From Sulfitobacter delicatus (lineage in GTDB: Bacteria > Pseudomonadota > Alphaproteobacteria > Rhodobacterales > Rhodobacteraceae): a stretch of 64,000 nt of DNA. The position numbers were made by a program, and so were the translations under genes. Position 1 is the stretch's first letter; each line of letters begins with the position of its first letter. Under the pieces are notes generated by a model that worked only from the letters and a program-made list of their open reading frames with translations, was not told the origin of the DNA and did not search any database. Shown in pieces: positions 24,491 to 32,855 of the stretch. The stretch spans positions 62,001 through 126,000 of the forward strand of contig NZ_FNBP01000009.1 in NCBI RefSeq assembly GCF_900102535.1. The letters run 5' to 3'.

Positions 24491-26359
24491 ATGACCGCTC
24501 CTTCTGACACATCGCCCCCGCAGGGTCGCAAGGTGATTCAGGCCTATCTAAAGTCGCTCGATTCGTCGCCGGGCGTCTACCGGATGCTCGATGCCGAAAG
24601 CCGGGTGCTCTACGTTGGTAAGGCCCGGAACCTGCGGGCACGTGTGTCGTCCTATGCGCGGCCAACGGGCCATTCCGCACGCATCTCGCGGATGATCGCG
24701 AATACTGCGTCGATGATGTTCCTGACGACCAAGACGGAGACGGAGGCGCTGCTGCTTGAGCAGAACCTGATCAAGCAGCTTAAGCCCAAGTTCAACGTGC
24801 TGCTGCGCGACGACAAGAGCTTTCCGAACATCCTTGTAACGGCAGACAGCGACTACCCGCAGATCAAGAAGCACCGCGGCGCTAAAAAGGAGAAGGGCAG
24901 CTATTATGGCCCATTTGCCAGTGCGGGGGCCGTAAACCGGACGCTGAACCAATTGCAGCGGGTGTTTCTGTTGCGCGATTGTTCAAACGCTATGTTCGAC
25001 AGCCGCACGCGACCTTGTCTCCAGCACCAGATCAAACGCTGCTCGGCGCCCTGCGTGGGCAAAATCTCTCCGGCGGATTACCAGCAGACCGTGCGCGATG
25101 CAGAACGGTTCCTATGTGGCAAGTCGACTGAAATTCAGGGCCGTCTCGCGCGTGAGATGGAGGAGGCAAGTGCTGCGATGGAGTTCGAGCGCGCCGCTGC
25201 TCTGAGAGACCGTATCAAAGCGCTAACGCAGGTGCAGACGGCGCAGGGGATCAACCCGCAGGGGGTCAAGGAAGCCGATATTATCGCGCTTCACATGGAC
25301 AGCGGGCAAGCCTGCGTGCAGGTCTTCTTCATCCGCGCCAACCAGAACTGGGGCAACCGCGATTACTACCCGCGTGTCGGGGCGGATGTGGATGAAGCGG
25401 AAGTGCTGGAGGCCTTCATCGGCCAGTTCTACGACACCCGTGAACCGCCCAAGCAATTGATCCTGAGCAATGAGATCGAGAACCCTGATCTGATGGCCGA
25501 GGCGCTTAGTGGCAAGCTGGGCCGCAAGGTGGAATTGTTGGTACCGAAGCGCGGTGAGAAAGCCGAGCTGGTCGATGGCGCGCTGCGCAACGCACGCGAA
25601 AGCCTTGCGCGCAAGATGGCGGAGACGGCAACCCAGACGAAACTCTTGCAAGGGCTGGCGGACGCCTTTGACCTCCCGAAGCCGCCGGAGCGGATTGAGG
25701 TCTACGACAACTCGCACATTCAAGGCACCAATGCAGTCGGCGCGATGATTGTTGCGGGGCCCGAGGGGATGATGAAAAACCAGTACCGCAAATTTAACAT
25801 CCGCGGCGATGACCTGACCCCCGGCGATGACTTTGGCATGATGAAAGAAGTGCTGCACAGGCGCTTCAAGCGTTTGATTAAGGAAGATCCGGACCGCAGC
25901 CGGGGGCTCTGGCCCGATCTGCTGTTGATCGACGGCGGGGCAGGGCAGGTGAGCGCCGTGGCCTCAATCATGGCACAGCATGGGGTGGAGGACATCCCGA
26001 TGGTCGGCGTGGCCAAGGGGATCGACCGGGATGCCGGTAAGGAAGAGTTCCACCGGGTCGGCAAACGGGTCATGGCGCTGCGGCACAATGATCCGGTGCT
26101 CTATTTCGTGCAACGCCTGCGCGACGAGGCGCACCGCTTCGCCATCGGCACCCACCGCGCCAAACGCGCCAAAGGGGTCAGCGCCACGCCGCTGGACGAT
26201 GTGCCTGGCGTGGGGGCGGCGCGCAAACGGGCGCTCTTGGCGCATTTCGGCTCGGCCAAGGCGGTGGGCCGTGCGAACTTAAGCGATCTTAAAGCGGTCG
26301 ATGGTGTGTCTGACGCACTGGCCGAAACGATCTACGGCTACTTCCATGAACGCGGTTGA
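24491..26359 (+). CDS. uvrC: excinuclease ABC subunit C
   Basis: A 622-residue UvrC, the nuclease that makes both incisions during nucleotide excision repair with UvrA/UvrB. The GIY-YIG domain (about 20-100; SSPGVYRMLDAESRVLYVGK) makes the 3' cut. A Cys-containing segment (CLQHQIKRCSAPCVGKIS) follows, then the UVR domain (about 205-240; EMEEASAAMEFERAAALRDR). Next is the RNase H-like endonuclease domain (EVYDNSHIQGTNAVGAMIVA, LLLIDGGAGQV) and the C-terminal helix-hairpin-helix pair (DDVPGVGAARKRALLAHFGS). Length is normal. It is the first of a run with pgsA, moaD and moaE. Confidence 0.96.
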   Translation: MTAPSDTSPPQGRKVIQAYLKSLDSSPGVYRMLDAESRVLYVGKARNLRARVSSYARPTGHSARISRMIANTASMMFLTTKTETEALLLEQNLIKQLKPKFNVLLRDDKSFPNILVTADSDYPQIKKHRGAKKEKGSYYGPFASAGAVNRTLNQLQRVFLLRDCSNAMFDSRTRPCLQHQIKRCSAPCVGKISPADYQQTVRDAERFLCGKSTEIQGRLAREMEEASAAMEFERAAALRDRIKALTQVQTAQGINPQGVKEADIIALHMDSGQACVQVFFIRANQNWGNRDYYPRVGADVDEAEVLEAFIGQFYDTREPPKQLILSNEIENPDLMAEALSGKLGRKVELLVPKRGEKAELVDGALRNARESLARKMAETATQTKLLQGLADAFDLPKPPERIEVYDNSHIQGTNAVGAMIVAGPEGMMKNQYRKFNIRGDDLTPGDDFGMMKEVLHRRFKRLIKEDPDRSRGLWPDLLLIDGGAGQVSAVASIMAQHGVEDIPMVGVAKGIDRDAGKEEFHRVGKRVMALRHNDPVLYFVQRLRDEAHRFAIGTHRAKRAKGVSATPLDDVPGVGAARKRALLAHFGSAKAVGRANLSDLKAVDGVSDALAETIYGYFHERG

Positions 26360-26449
26360 GGTGGGGCTTTTCGCCGCCCTGATGCCGCGGGTCATAAACA
26401 GGGTGGTTTCGTCCTTTCAGCCCCGGACAACGCGGGATAGGATGGGCCT

Positions 26450-27115
26450 ATGAAGTGGAACTTGCCTAATATCCTGACCTTGCTCCGGCTGGTCGCGGCC
26501 CCCGGTGTGGCGGTCATGTTTCTCTATTTCACGCGGCCTTACGCGGATTGGTTCGCGCTGGTGCTCTTTGTCGGGGCGGCGATCACCGATTGGTTTGACG
26601 GCTACCTCGCCCGCGCTTGGGGACAGGAAACAAAGATCGGCACCATGCTTGATCCGATTGCCGATAAGGCGATGGTCGTGATCGCGCTGATGGTGATCGT
26701 TGCCTTCTCCAGCTGGTCGCCTTGGCTGGTACTGCCGGCCACGCTTATCCTGTTCCGAGAGGTCTTTGTATCGGGGCTGCGGGAATATCTTGGCGACGTT
26801 TCCGGCACTTTGAAAGTGACGCAGCTGGCGAAGTGGAAGACCACCCTGCAGATGATCGCCATCGCCGTGCTGTTTTCGCAAGGGGTTTTCGAACATTACC
26901 TCGGCATGAGCGTCTTTGGCATGGACCAGCAGATGGTTGAAGCAATCCTGAATGGTGAGGTTGAAGACCACCTAGGGCTGGGCTGGAAGCTCGCCGGGAT
27001 GGAATGGGCGGGGGTGCTGGGTCTAATCCTGCTCTGGATTGCCGCTATTCTGACGGCGATTACGGGGGCGGATTATTTACTCAAGGCCCTGCCGCATCTG
27101 AAGGAGCAACATTGA
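26450..27115 (+). CDS. pgsA: CDP-diacylglycerol-glycerol-3-phosphate 3-phosphatidyltransferase
   Basis: A 221-residue CDP-alcohol phosphatidyltransferase; it makes phosphatidylglycerol phosphate in the inner membrane. The family motif D-G-x2-A-R-x8-G-x3-D-x3-D is intact in DGYLARAWGQETKIGTMLDP with the last Asp in IADK. The N-terminus MKWNLPNILTLLRLVAAPGV is typical. Four to five membrane segments. The stop overlaps the moaD start (TGATG). Confidence 0.95.
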   Translation: MKWNLPNILTLLRLVAAPGVAVMFLYFTRPYADWFALVLFVGAAITDWFDGYLARAWGQETKIGTMLDPIADKAMVVIALMVIVAFSSWSPWLVLPATLILFREVFVSGLREYLGDVSGTLKVTQLAKWKTTLQMIAIAVLFSQGVFEHYLGMSVFGMDQQMVEAILNGEVEDHLGLGWKLAGMEWAGVLGLILLWIAAILTAITGADYLLKALPHLKEQH

Positions 27116-27360
27116 TGGATGTCCTTTATTTCGCATGGGTGCGTGAACGTATTGGCCTGCCGCGTGAGAAGGTCGAAAGTGATGCATCCACGGTCGCGGA
27201 ACTGGTCGCGGAATTGCGGGGGCGTGAAGAGCGGTACGAGGTCGCTTTCTCCGACCTTTCCGCCCTGCGGGTCGCCGTTGATCAGGAGCTGACCGACTTC
27301 GACGCATCGCTGCAAGGCGCGCGGGAAGTGGCGTTTTTCCCGCCGATGACCGGGGGCTAA
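27115..27360 (+). CDS. moaD: molybdopterin synthase small subunit (sulphur carrier)
   Basis: An 81-residue ubiquitin-like protein ending in GG, the C-terminus that is converted to thiocarboxylate and donates sulphur to precursor Z. FFPPMTGG is the standard ending. The start ATG at 27115 overlaps the pgsA stop. moaE follows three bases after its stop, and the two form the heterotetrameric MPT synthase. Confidence 0.94.
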   Translation: MDVLYFAWVRERIGLPREKVESDASTVAELVAELRGREERYEVAFSDLSALRVAVDQELTDFDASLQGAREVAFFPPMTGG

Positions 27361-27363
27361 GCC

Positions 27364-27807
27364 GTGCGCGTTGTGGTGCAGGAAGAGCCCTTTGATCTGG
27401 CCGCTGAGACCGCGCGTTTCGCCGAAGGTGAAGGCGGCAGCGGAGCGATTGTGACCTTTACTGGCGTGGTGCGTAATCTCGACGATGCGCCGCTGGAGGC
27501 AATGGAGATCGAGCATTACCCCGGCATGACCGAGAAGGCATTGCGCGAGATCGCTGTGCAAGCCGTCGCGCGGTTTGATTTGCAAGATGTGCTGGTGATC
27601 CACCGCTATGGCCGTCTGATCCCTGGCGCCCAGATTATGATGGTCGCCACTGCCGCGCGCCACCGTCGGAGCGCTTTTGATGCGGCGGATTTCCTGATGG
27701 ATTACCTCAAGTCCCGCGCGCCATTCTGGAAGCGCGAGATCACGGCCAAGGGCGAAAGCTGGGTCGCGGCAAAGGACGAAGATGAGGCCGCGCTAGAGCG
27801 CTGGTAG
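27364..27807 (+). CDS. moaE: molybdopterin synthase catalytic subunit
   Basis: A 147-residue MoaE starting with GTG. Family blocks: GAIVTFTGVVRNLDD, LEIEHYPGM-like (MEIEHYPGMTEKAL), VIHRYGRLIPGAQIMMVATA and the active-site Lys region LKSRAPFWKREIT. It joins two sulphurs to cyclic pyranopterin with MoaD. It ends the uvrC-pgsA-moaD-moaE run and converges on a glyoxalase gene. Confidence 0.95.
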   Translation: MRVVVQEEPFDLAAETARFAEGEGGSGAIVTFTGVVRNLDDAPLEAMEIEHYPGMTEKALREIAVQAVARFDLQDVLVIHRYGRLIPGAQIMMVATAARHRRSAFDAADFLMDYLKSRAPFWKREITAKGESWVAAKDEDEAALERW

Positions 27808-27815
27808 GTCGCGCC

Positions 27816-28211
27816 TCAGGCGAAGCGGCCACCTTTTTCGATGACTTCGATCTGATAGCCGTCCGGGTCCGCGACAAAGAAGAACTTTGCGACAGTCTCG
27901 CCTGCAGGGCGAAAATCAACGATCTCGCGCGGGTGAGCGCCAGCCTTAAGCGCGGTTTCACGCGCAGCTTCAAGGTCGTCTACAACAAAGGCGATATGGC
28001 CGTAGCCGTCGCCCAGATCATAAGGCGTCTCGCGGTCCTTGTTGACGGTGAGCTCGAACTCAAAATTGCCCGAGGCGTCGCGCAGGTAGATCAGGGTGAA
28101 ACTATCGAAATCCAGCCGATCGGCAACCTTGAGGCCAAAGACCTCTTCATAGAATTTTACCGACGCCGCCTCGTCTAGGACGCGGATCATGCTGTGTGCG
28201 AGTATTGCCAT
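27816..28211 (-). CDS. gloA: lactoylglutathione lyase (glyoxalase I)
   Basis: A 131-residue VOC-fold enzyme that converts the methylglyoxal-glutathione adduct to S-lactoylglutathione. The four metal ligands are in place: His in LAHSMIRV, Glu in FEFELTVN, His in GYGHIAFVV and Glu in YQIEVIE. FYEEVFGLKVADRLDFDSFT is a GloA-type stretch. Glutathione supply is consistent with gshA about 5 kb away. Confidence 0.92.
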   Translation of the reverse strand: MAILAHSMIRVLDEAASVKFYEEVFGLKVADRLDFDSFTLIYLRDASGNFEFELTVNKDRETPYDLGDGYGHIAFVVDDLEAARETALKAGAHPREIVDFRPAGETVAKFFFVADPDGYQIEVIEKGGRFA

Positions 28212-28238
28212 TGTCGGCCTCCGCAGATTTCTGGTGGT

Positions 28239-28562
28239 TTAGGCTTTTTGCCGCTCGATATAGGCGCGCATCTCTTCGGCCTCGTGCCGCGCATCGCGCA
28301 GCCCGTCCATCGCAGCCCGCAACTCGGCTTCGGTCTGGGCAAGCTGGTTGGTCAGCTCGGCCTCACGCTGTTGGAGATAGGTGATCGCCTGGTCGCGAGT
28401 CTCTTCGGCCTCGTGCAGTTCCTGGCTCATCCGGTCCAGTTGCGCCACATCGTCAGCAGCCACGCGGGTAAAGCGGTTCAGCAGCCAATTGGCGAACCAC
28501 CCCATGCAGAAGGCCACGAAAAGAATGATGGCCGTGGCCAGGACAAACTCAGTTCTGCTCAT
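28239..28562 (-). CDS. small membrane-anchored coiled-coil protein
   Basis: A 107-residue protein with an N-terminal membrane span (FVLATAIILFVAFCMGWFAN) and a long charged helix from about residue 40 to the end, rich in heptad-like Leu/Ala and Glu/Gln (LDRMSQELHEAEETRDQAIT). The ATG at 28562 lies inside the 3' end of the upstream OmpA-domain gene (14-base overlap), so the two are co-transcribed. No function recognised; it may help anchor or organise the OmpA-type partner. Confidence 0.8.
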   Translation of the reverse strand: MSRTEFVLATAIILFVAFCMGWFANWLLNRFTRVAADDVAQLDRMSQELHEAEETRDQAITYLQQREAELTNQLAQTEAELRAAMDGLRDARHEAEEMRAYIERQKA

Positions 28563-30474
28563 CACCGCTGCCTTCTTCGGTTTCGTCGGATTCCCCGATC
28601 TCTTCTGTCGTGGTATCGCCTGTTTCGTCAGCGGATTCCAGCGCTGTTTCGTCTTCGCTCTCGGCAGTTTCGGGTTGGATCAGGCGGAATTCGATGCGGC
28701 GGTTGGCTTCGCGGCCCTCTTCGGTCTTGTTGTCGGCGATGGGGTTTTCCTCGCCATACCCCTTGGCCAAGAAGGAAGACGTCAGCACGCGGCGGGCGCG
28801 CAGTTCATTCAGAACAGATTCTGCGCGGCTTTGTGACAGGGCAAGGTTCATCGATTCGCGCCCTTGGCTATCGGTATAGCCTTGGATCTCCAGCGGTAGG
28901 TCTCCGCAGCGTTTCAGCACTTCGGCGATGTCATCCATCGTGCCCAAGGCTGCCGCGTCGATGGTGGCGCTGCCGGGCTCGAAGGTGATCTTTCCGATTT
29001 TCAGAATCTCGCCGATCTCAGCTTCGCATTCCTCCGGTGTCGGCAGCCCGGCAATCGGGTCGAGCTTTTCCTGATAGGTAATGTCGATGCTGTAGTCCGC
29101 GCCTTCGCCCAGTTTGTCCGCCAGCAGCGACGCGACCTTGGTATCCGCGTCTTTGTTGCCGGTGTTGCCCACGACCTTAAGCTGGTCAGGCGTGACGCGG
29201 GCGGAGCCGTTGGCGAGGGTGGCCAGTGCTTCCAACGCGGTCAGCACGCGGGTGGCCCAGTCATCGGGCAGATTGTCGTCGATCCGCGCAGCGGTATAGA
29301 CACGGTCAGAACCGAAATGCGACTTGGCATAGCTGTCGGCAAGGGCGCGTAGGCCTTCGTTGCTGAGGCGGCCCCGCAGTTGCACTTGCCCTTCGGGCGA
29401 AAGGGTGGCGGTGAACTCAGGTGGACCGGCATCTGGGTCTTCGACCTCGGGCAGTTTCGCGGTCAGTGCAAAGACGTCCGGCAGGGCGTTTTCCAACTCG
29501 CCCACCACGCGGTCAAAGGTATCGCCCTCGGTGCCCGGGGCGGCGATCAGGGTGATGTCCGCGTCCGCAAATGCGATGGAGCCCTGGCCCAATTGGTCAA
29601 GCGCCGCAATCGCCTGCGTCACGGCCTTGGACCAGTTCGGGCTGGGCACGCCGAGGCCGATGGTGCAATTGGCATTCTCTTCGGCTCCGGCGGCAATACC
29701 GGCTTTCAGGATGCGGTCGCGTGCGGCTTCGGTGTCGGCTGAGCAGGCGTCAAAACGGGCGCCATCTTCGTCCTTTGAAAAGCGCAGGGTGAAGGGCGTG
29801 ATGACCGGGCGCGGGGCCGCGATGTTCAGCGTGAGGCGTAGGCTCGGTGGCGCTGCGCGTTGCAGGCGACGTTCCATCTGCGCCTTGGCCGCAGGGCTGT
29901 CGGCAATGGCGGTGATGGTGACCCGGCCCGCATCTACCGAGGCCTTAGCGCGGGGGAGATCAGCCATGGCCGAAACGGCAAAGGCCAGCGCGTCTTCCCA
30001 GCCCTCGGGCGCAGGGTAGTCAGCGGATTCGAGGAGATCGGTCACTGAGGCGCCATCGGCCATCTCGTCAAACGCCTCGTTCACCGCTTCGCGGTCGGTG
30101 CTTGTGGGAATGAGGCCGATGATGGAAATGCCCGCGTCATTGCGCAGCACTTCGGCGGAAAAGCGGGGCGGGGCGATGCCGGATTGCGCTTCGACCTCCA
30201 TCTCGTCGATCACCCGTGCCGCATCCACCACGGTGCCCGCAGTCGACAGCGCGCGGAAGCGCACGGCTTCTGTTGGGGCGATGCCCGCCAAAGTCACCTG
30301 CAAACCATCGGCCTGCACCTCAGCCCAAGTCATGCCCTGGCCGTCCAAGGCATCGCGCACGCCGATCTCGGAGGTGTCTTCGATTACTTGCACGGAAAAG
30401 CTCGCCGCCACCAAAGAGACCACCGCTGCGGCTGCAAAGGTCAGGGCGATCATGAAAATAGCGGACAGGCGCAT
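28549..30474 (-). CDS. OmpA-family protein with repeated BON-like domains
   Basis: A 641-residue envelope protein. MRLSAIFMIALTFAAAAVVS at the N-terminus is an uncleaved anchor or signal. Residues of about 40-490 hold several BON-like alpha/beta units (for example WAEVQADGLQVTLAGIAPTE, FTATLSPEGQVQLRGRLSNE). A C-terminal OmpA/MotB peptidoglycan-binding domain follows (about 500-605; ITFEPGSATIDAAALG, IQGYTDSQGRESMNLALSQS, REANRRIEFRL). The last 35 residues are very acidic. It probably links envelope to cell wall. Start chosen at the first Met before the hydrophobic segment. Confidence 0.85.
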   Translation of the reverse strand: MRLSAIFMIALTFAAAAVVSLVAASFSVQVIEDTSEIGVRDALDGQGMTWAEVQADGLQVTLAGIAPTEAVRFRALSTAGTVVDAARVIDEMEVEAQSGIAPPRFSAEVLRNDAGISIIGLIPTSTDREAVNEAFDEMADGASVTDLLESADYPAPEGWEDALAFAVSAMADLPRAKASVDAGRVTITAIADSPAAKAQMERRLQRAAPPSLRLTLNIAAPRPVITPFTLRFSKDEDGARFDACSADTEAARDRILKAGIAAGAEENANCTIGLGVPSPNWSKAVTQAIAALDQLGQGSIAFADADITLIAAPGTEGDTFDRVVGELENALPDVFALTAKLPEVEDPDAGPPEFTATLSPEGQVQLRGRLSNEGLRALADSYAKSHFGSDRVYTAARIDDNLPDDWATRVLTALEALATLANGSARVTPDQLKVVGNTGNKDADTKVASLLADKLGEGADYSIDITYQEKLDPIAGLPTPEECEAEIGEILKIGKITFEPGSATIDAAALGTMDDIAEVLKRCGDLPLEIQGYTDSQGRESMNLALSQSRAESVLNELRARRVLTSSFLAKGYGEENPIADNKTEEGREANRRIEFRLIQPETAESEDETALESADETGDTTTEEIGESDETEEGSGDEQN

Positions 30475-30533
30475 ATGCAGACTTCTGTTTGTTAAGCTCG
30501 TGCTTTGATACGCGCGTCCTGCCGGGGGTGCAA

Positions 30534-31508
30534 TCAGGCCAGGAGGGCTGCTGCGAAAAACAACAGCGGGATGATGCCGGTGTCGCGGTTGGAGCGAAAG
30601 AGTTGCAGAAGCTTGGCGTTGTCGTTCGTGTCCAACCCGCGCAACTGCCACGCCATATGCCAGCCCATCGCCCAAGGTCCGCCAAGTGCGATCGCCAAGG
30701 CCAGCACCGACGCCTGCGGCAGCCCCGCGTAGATCACCGCGATCCCCATCAGCCCCACGGTCGCCATCAGGAACCGCCGCAGCCATTTGCCGGAGTTTTC
30801 GCCAAACAGCCGCGCCGTAGATTTCACGCCAATCAGCGCGTCGTCTTCGGCATCCTGATGGGCATAGATCGTGTCATAGAACAGTGTCCAAGCGATCCCC
30901 GCAAGATAGAGCACAACGGCAGGCGCATGCAGCGTCCCCGCATGGGCCGTCCAGACCAGCAAAGCGCCCCAGTTGAACGCCAGCCCCAGAAACACCTGCG
31001 GCCACCATGTAAAACGCTTGGCAAAAGGGTAGACCGCCACCGGCAGCAGCGCCAGCACGCCCATCGCGATGGCCGCTTGGTTGAAGGTCAGCAGGATCAT
31101 CAGCGCCAGCAGCATTTGTAGCACCATCCACGCCAGCGCTTGCTTGACCGAGACCGCGCCCGAGGGGATCGGCCGGGAGCGGGTGCGGGCGACCTTGCCG
31201 TCGATGTCACGGTCGGTGATGTCGTTCCAGGTACAGCCCGCGCCGCGCATGAGGAAAGCGCCCAATGCACAGGCGACAAAAATCCACAAATCCTCCCACC
31301 GCGGCGACTGGTCAAACAAGATCGCCAGTGTCAGCCCCCACCAGCAGGGCAGCAGCAACAGCCAAGTGCCGATGGGCCGATCCGCGCGACTTAGCCGCAG
31401 GTAGGGACGCAGGGCGGCGGGGGCGTGGCGGTCGACCCAATTGTCGGCCACGGCATCGGCGACCGACCCATCTTGCGGGGCATCTGGCGAAGGCGGCTGG
31501 TTATGCAT
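30534..31508 (-). CDS. ubiA: 4-hydroxybenzoate polyprenyltransferase
   Basis: A 324-residue membrane prenyltransferase of ubiquinone synthesis; it attaches the polyprenyl chain to 4-hydroxybenzoate. The first Asp-rich motif is NDITDRDIDGKVARTRSRPI and the second is YDTIYAHQDAEDD. RLSRADRPIGTWLLLLPCWW is a UbiA block. Start at MHNQPPS (31508); an N-terminal hydrophilic stretch of about 35 residues is usual in relatives. It is head to head with rsmE with no spare space for separate leaders. Confidence 0.94.
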   Translation of the reverse strand: MHNQPPSPDAPQDGSVADAVADNWVDRHAPAALRPYLRLSRADRPIGTWLLLLPCWWGLTLAILFDQSPRWEDLWIFVACALGAFLMRGAGCTWNDITDRDIDGKVARTRSRPIPSGAVSVKQALAWMVLQMLLALMILLTFNQAAIAMGVLALLPVAVYPFAKRFTWWPQVFLGLAFNWGALLVWTAHAGTLHAPAVVLYLAGIAWTLFYDTIYAHQDAEDDALIGVKSTARLFGENSGKWLRRFLMATVGLMGIAVIYAGLPQASVLALAIALGGPWAMGWHMAWQLRGLDTNDNAKLLQLFRSNRDTGIIPLLFFAAALLA

Positions 31509-31520
31509 ATATCTGGCCCC

Positions 31521-32240
31521 ATGAATGCGAAAATCAGATTGTATGTAGATCAGCCCTTGGGGCAGGGGCAAACGGTTCCTTTGGCACGCGAGCAGGCGCA
31601 TTACCTCTTTGGGGTGATGCGGCAGGCGCTTGGGGCGATGGTGCTGCTGTTCAACGGGCGCGACGGGGAATGGCTGGCCGAGGTCACCGAGGCGGGCAAA
31701 CGCGGCGGGGTGCTGACCTGTTTGGAACAGACCAAGCCCTTGCAAATGCCGCCCGATCTGTGGCTGCTCTTTGCGCCCATTAAAAAGACCCGCACCGATT
31801 TCATCGTCGAAAAAGCCGCCGAGATGGGGGCTTCGCGCATCGTGCCGGTGATGACCGACTTTACCAACGCAGGCCGCGTGCAACAGACGCGCCTGCAGGC
31901 CCATGCGGTCGAGGCCGCTGAGCAGTGCGGCGGCACCTATGTGCCCGAGGTGGCCGAGGCGGAGAAACTGGGGCGGCTGTTGGACGGTTGGGATACATCG
32001 CGGCAGATCATGTTCTGTGACGAAGCCTTGGCGGGCGAAAGCGGGGCGCTACCTGCGGATGCACAGGGGCCTTGGGCCATACTGATTGGTCCCGAAGGCG
32101 GCTTTTCGGAAGCCGAGCGCAAACGGCTGCACGGGTTCGACCATGCCCATGCAGTGACCTTGGGCCCGCGCATTCTGCGGGCCGATACGGCGGCGGTGGC
32201 GGCGATGACGATGTGGCAGCAAGCCTTAGGGGATTGGTAA
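31521..32240 (+). CDS. rsmE: 16S rRNA (uracil1498-N3)-methyltransferase
   Basis: A 239-residue SPOUT-class methyltransferase. The family blocks are LAREQAHYLFGVMR in the N-terminal PUA-like part, then IKKTRTDFIVEKAAEMGASR and the SAM-knot region WAILIGPEGGFSEAE plus LGPRILRADTAAVAAM. Start ATG at 31521 (MNAKIRLYVDQ) is chosen; an upstream in-frame ATG at 31503 touches the ubiA start codon. It modifies U1498 of 16S rRNA. Confidence 0.95.
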   Translation: MNAKIRLYVDQPLGQGQTVPLAREQAHYLFGVMRQALGAMVLLFNGRDGEWLAEVTEAGKRGGVLTCLEQTKPLQMPPDLWLLFAPIKKTRTDFIVEKAAEMGASRIVPVMTDFTNAGRVQQTRLQAHAVEAAEQCGGTYVPEVAEAEKLGRLLDGWDTSRQIMFCDEALAGESGALPADAQGPWAILIGPEGGFSEAERKRLHGFDHAHAVTLGPRILRADTAAVAAMTMWQQALGDW

Positions 32241-32256
32241 TGCGAAAGAGAGCCCG

Positions 32257-32787
32257 ATGAGTTTCCTGCGCGCAGGGGCCCGTGAGCAGCTTTGGCGCTG
32301 GCGCGAAGCGCTTCTCGGCGGGGGGCTTTTGCTGCTCGGGCTTTGGCTGGTGGCCGGGCCGGGATACCTTTTGGCGGTGCCGGGCTATGCGGCGCTTGCG
32401 GGCGGCGCGGCGCTGATCTGGCTGGGCGCACAGCGCGCGCGGTTTCGCGACAGTGATGACGGCGCGGGGGCGGTGCAGGTGGTTGAAGGGCAGATCACCT
32501 ATTTCGGCCCGCTCACCGGCGGTACAGTTGCGCTGCGCGAGTTGCAGCGGCTTAGCCTCGACCGGCAGATGTTTCCCGCCCACTGGCGGCTGGAGCCGAG
32601 TGACGACAGCGCGCCGCTGCTGATCCCCGTAAACGCCGCCGGATCGGAGGGGCTATTTGACGCCTTCGCCGCCCTGCCGGGCCTACGCACCGAGCGGATG
32701 CTCTTTGAACTGCGCAAGACCCGCCGTGACGCGGTTGTGATCTGGGAGCGCCCCCCGCTGCGCCCGGCGCATGTGCTGTTGCATTGA
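32257..32787 (+). CDS. conserved membrane protein of unknown function
   Basis: A 176-residue protein with two close hydrophobic segments (about residues 18-56; GGGLLLLGLWLVAGPGYLLA) and a soluble C-terminal half rich in beta-type sequence (VVEGQITYFGPLTGGTVALR). I do not recognise the family. It starts 16 bases after the rsmE stop and precedes gshA by 68 bases, so it may share the rsmE transcript. Confidence 0.75.
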   Translation: MSFLRAGAREQLWRWREALLGGGLLLLGLWLVAGPGYLLAVPGYAALAGGAALIWLGAQRARFRDSDDGAGAVQVVEGQITYFGPLTGGTVALRELQRLSLDRQMFPAHWRLEPSDDSAPLLIPVNAAGSEGLFDAFAALPGLRTERMLFELRKTRRDAVVIWERPPLRPAHVLLH

Positions 32788-32855
32788 CAGCCCCGGCAAT
32801 TCCGCCCATCCCTGCTGGGTAACAAAGACGACATTTCAAGACGGAGCCTACGCAT

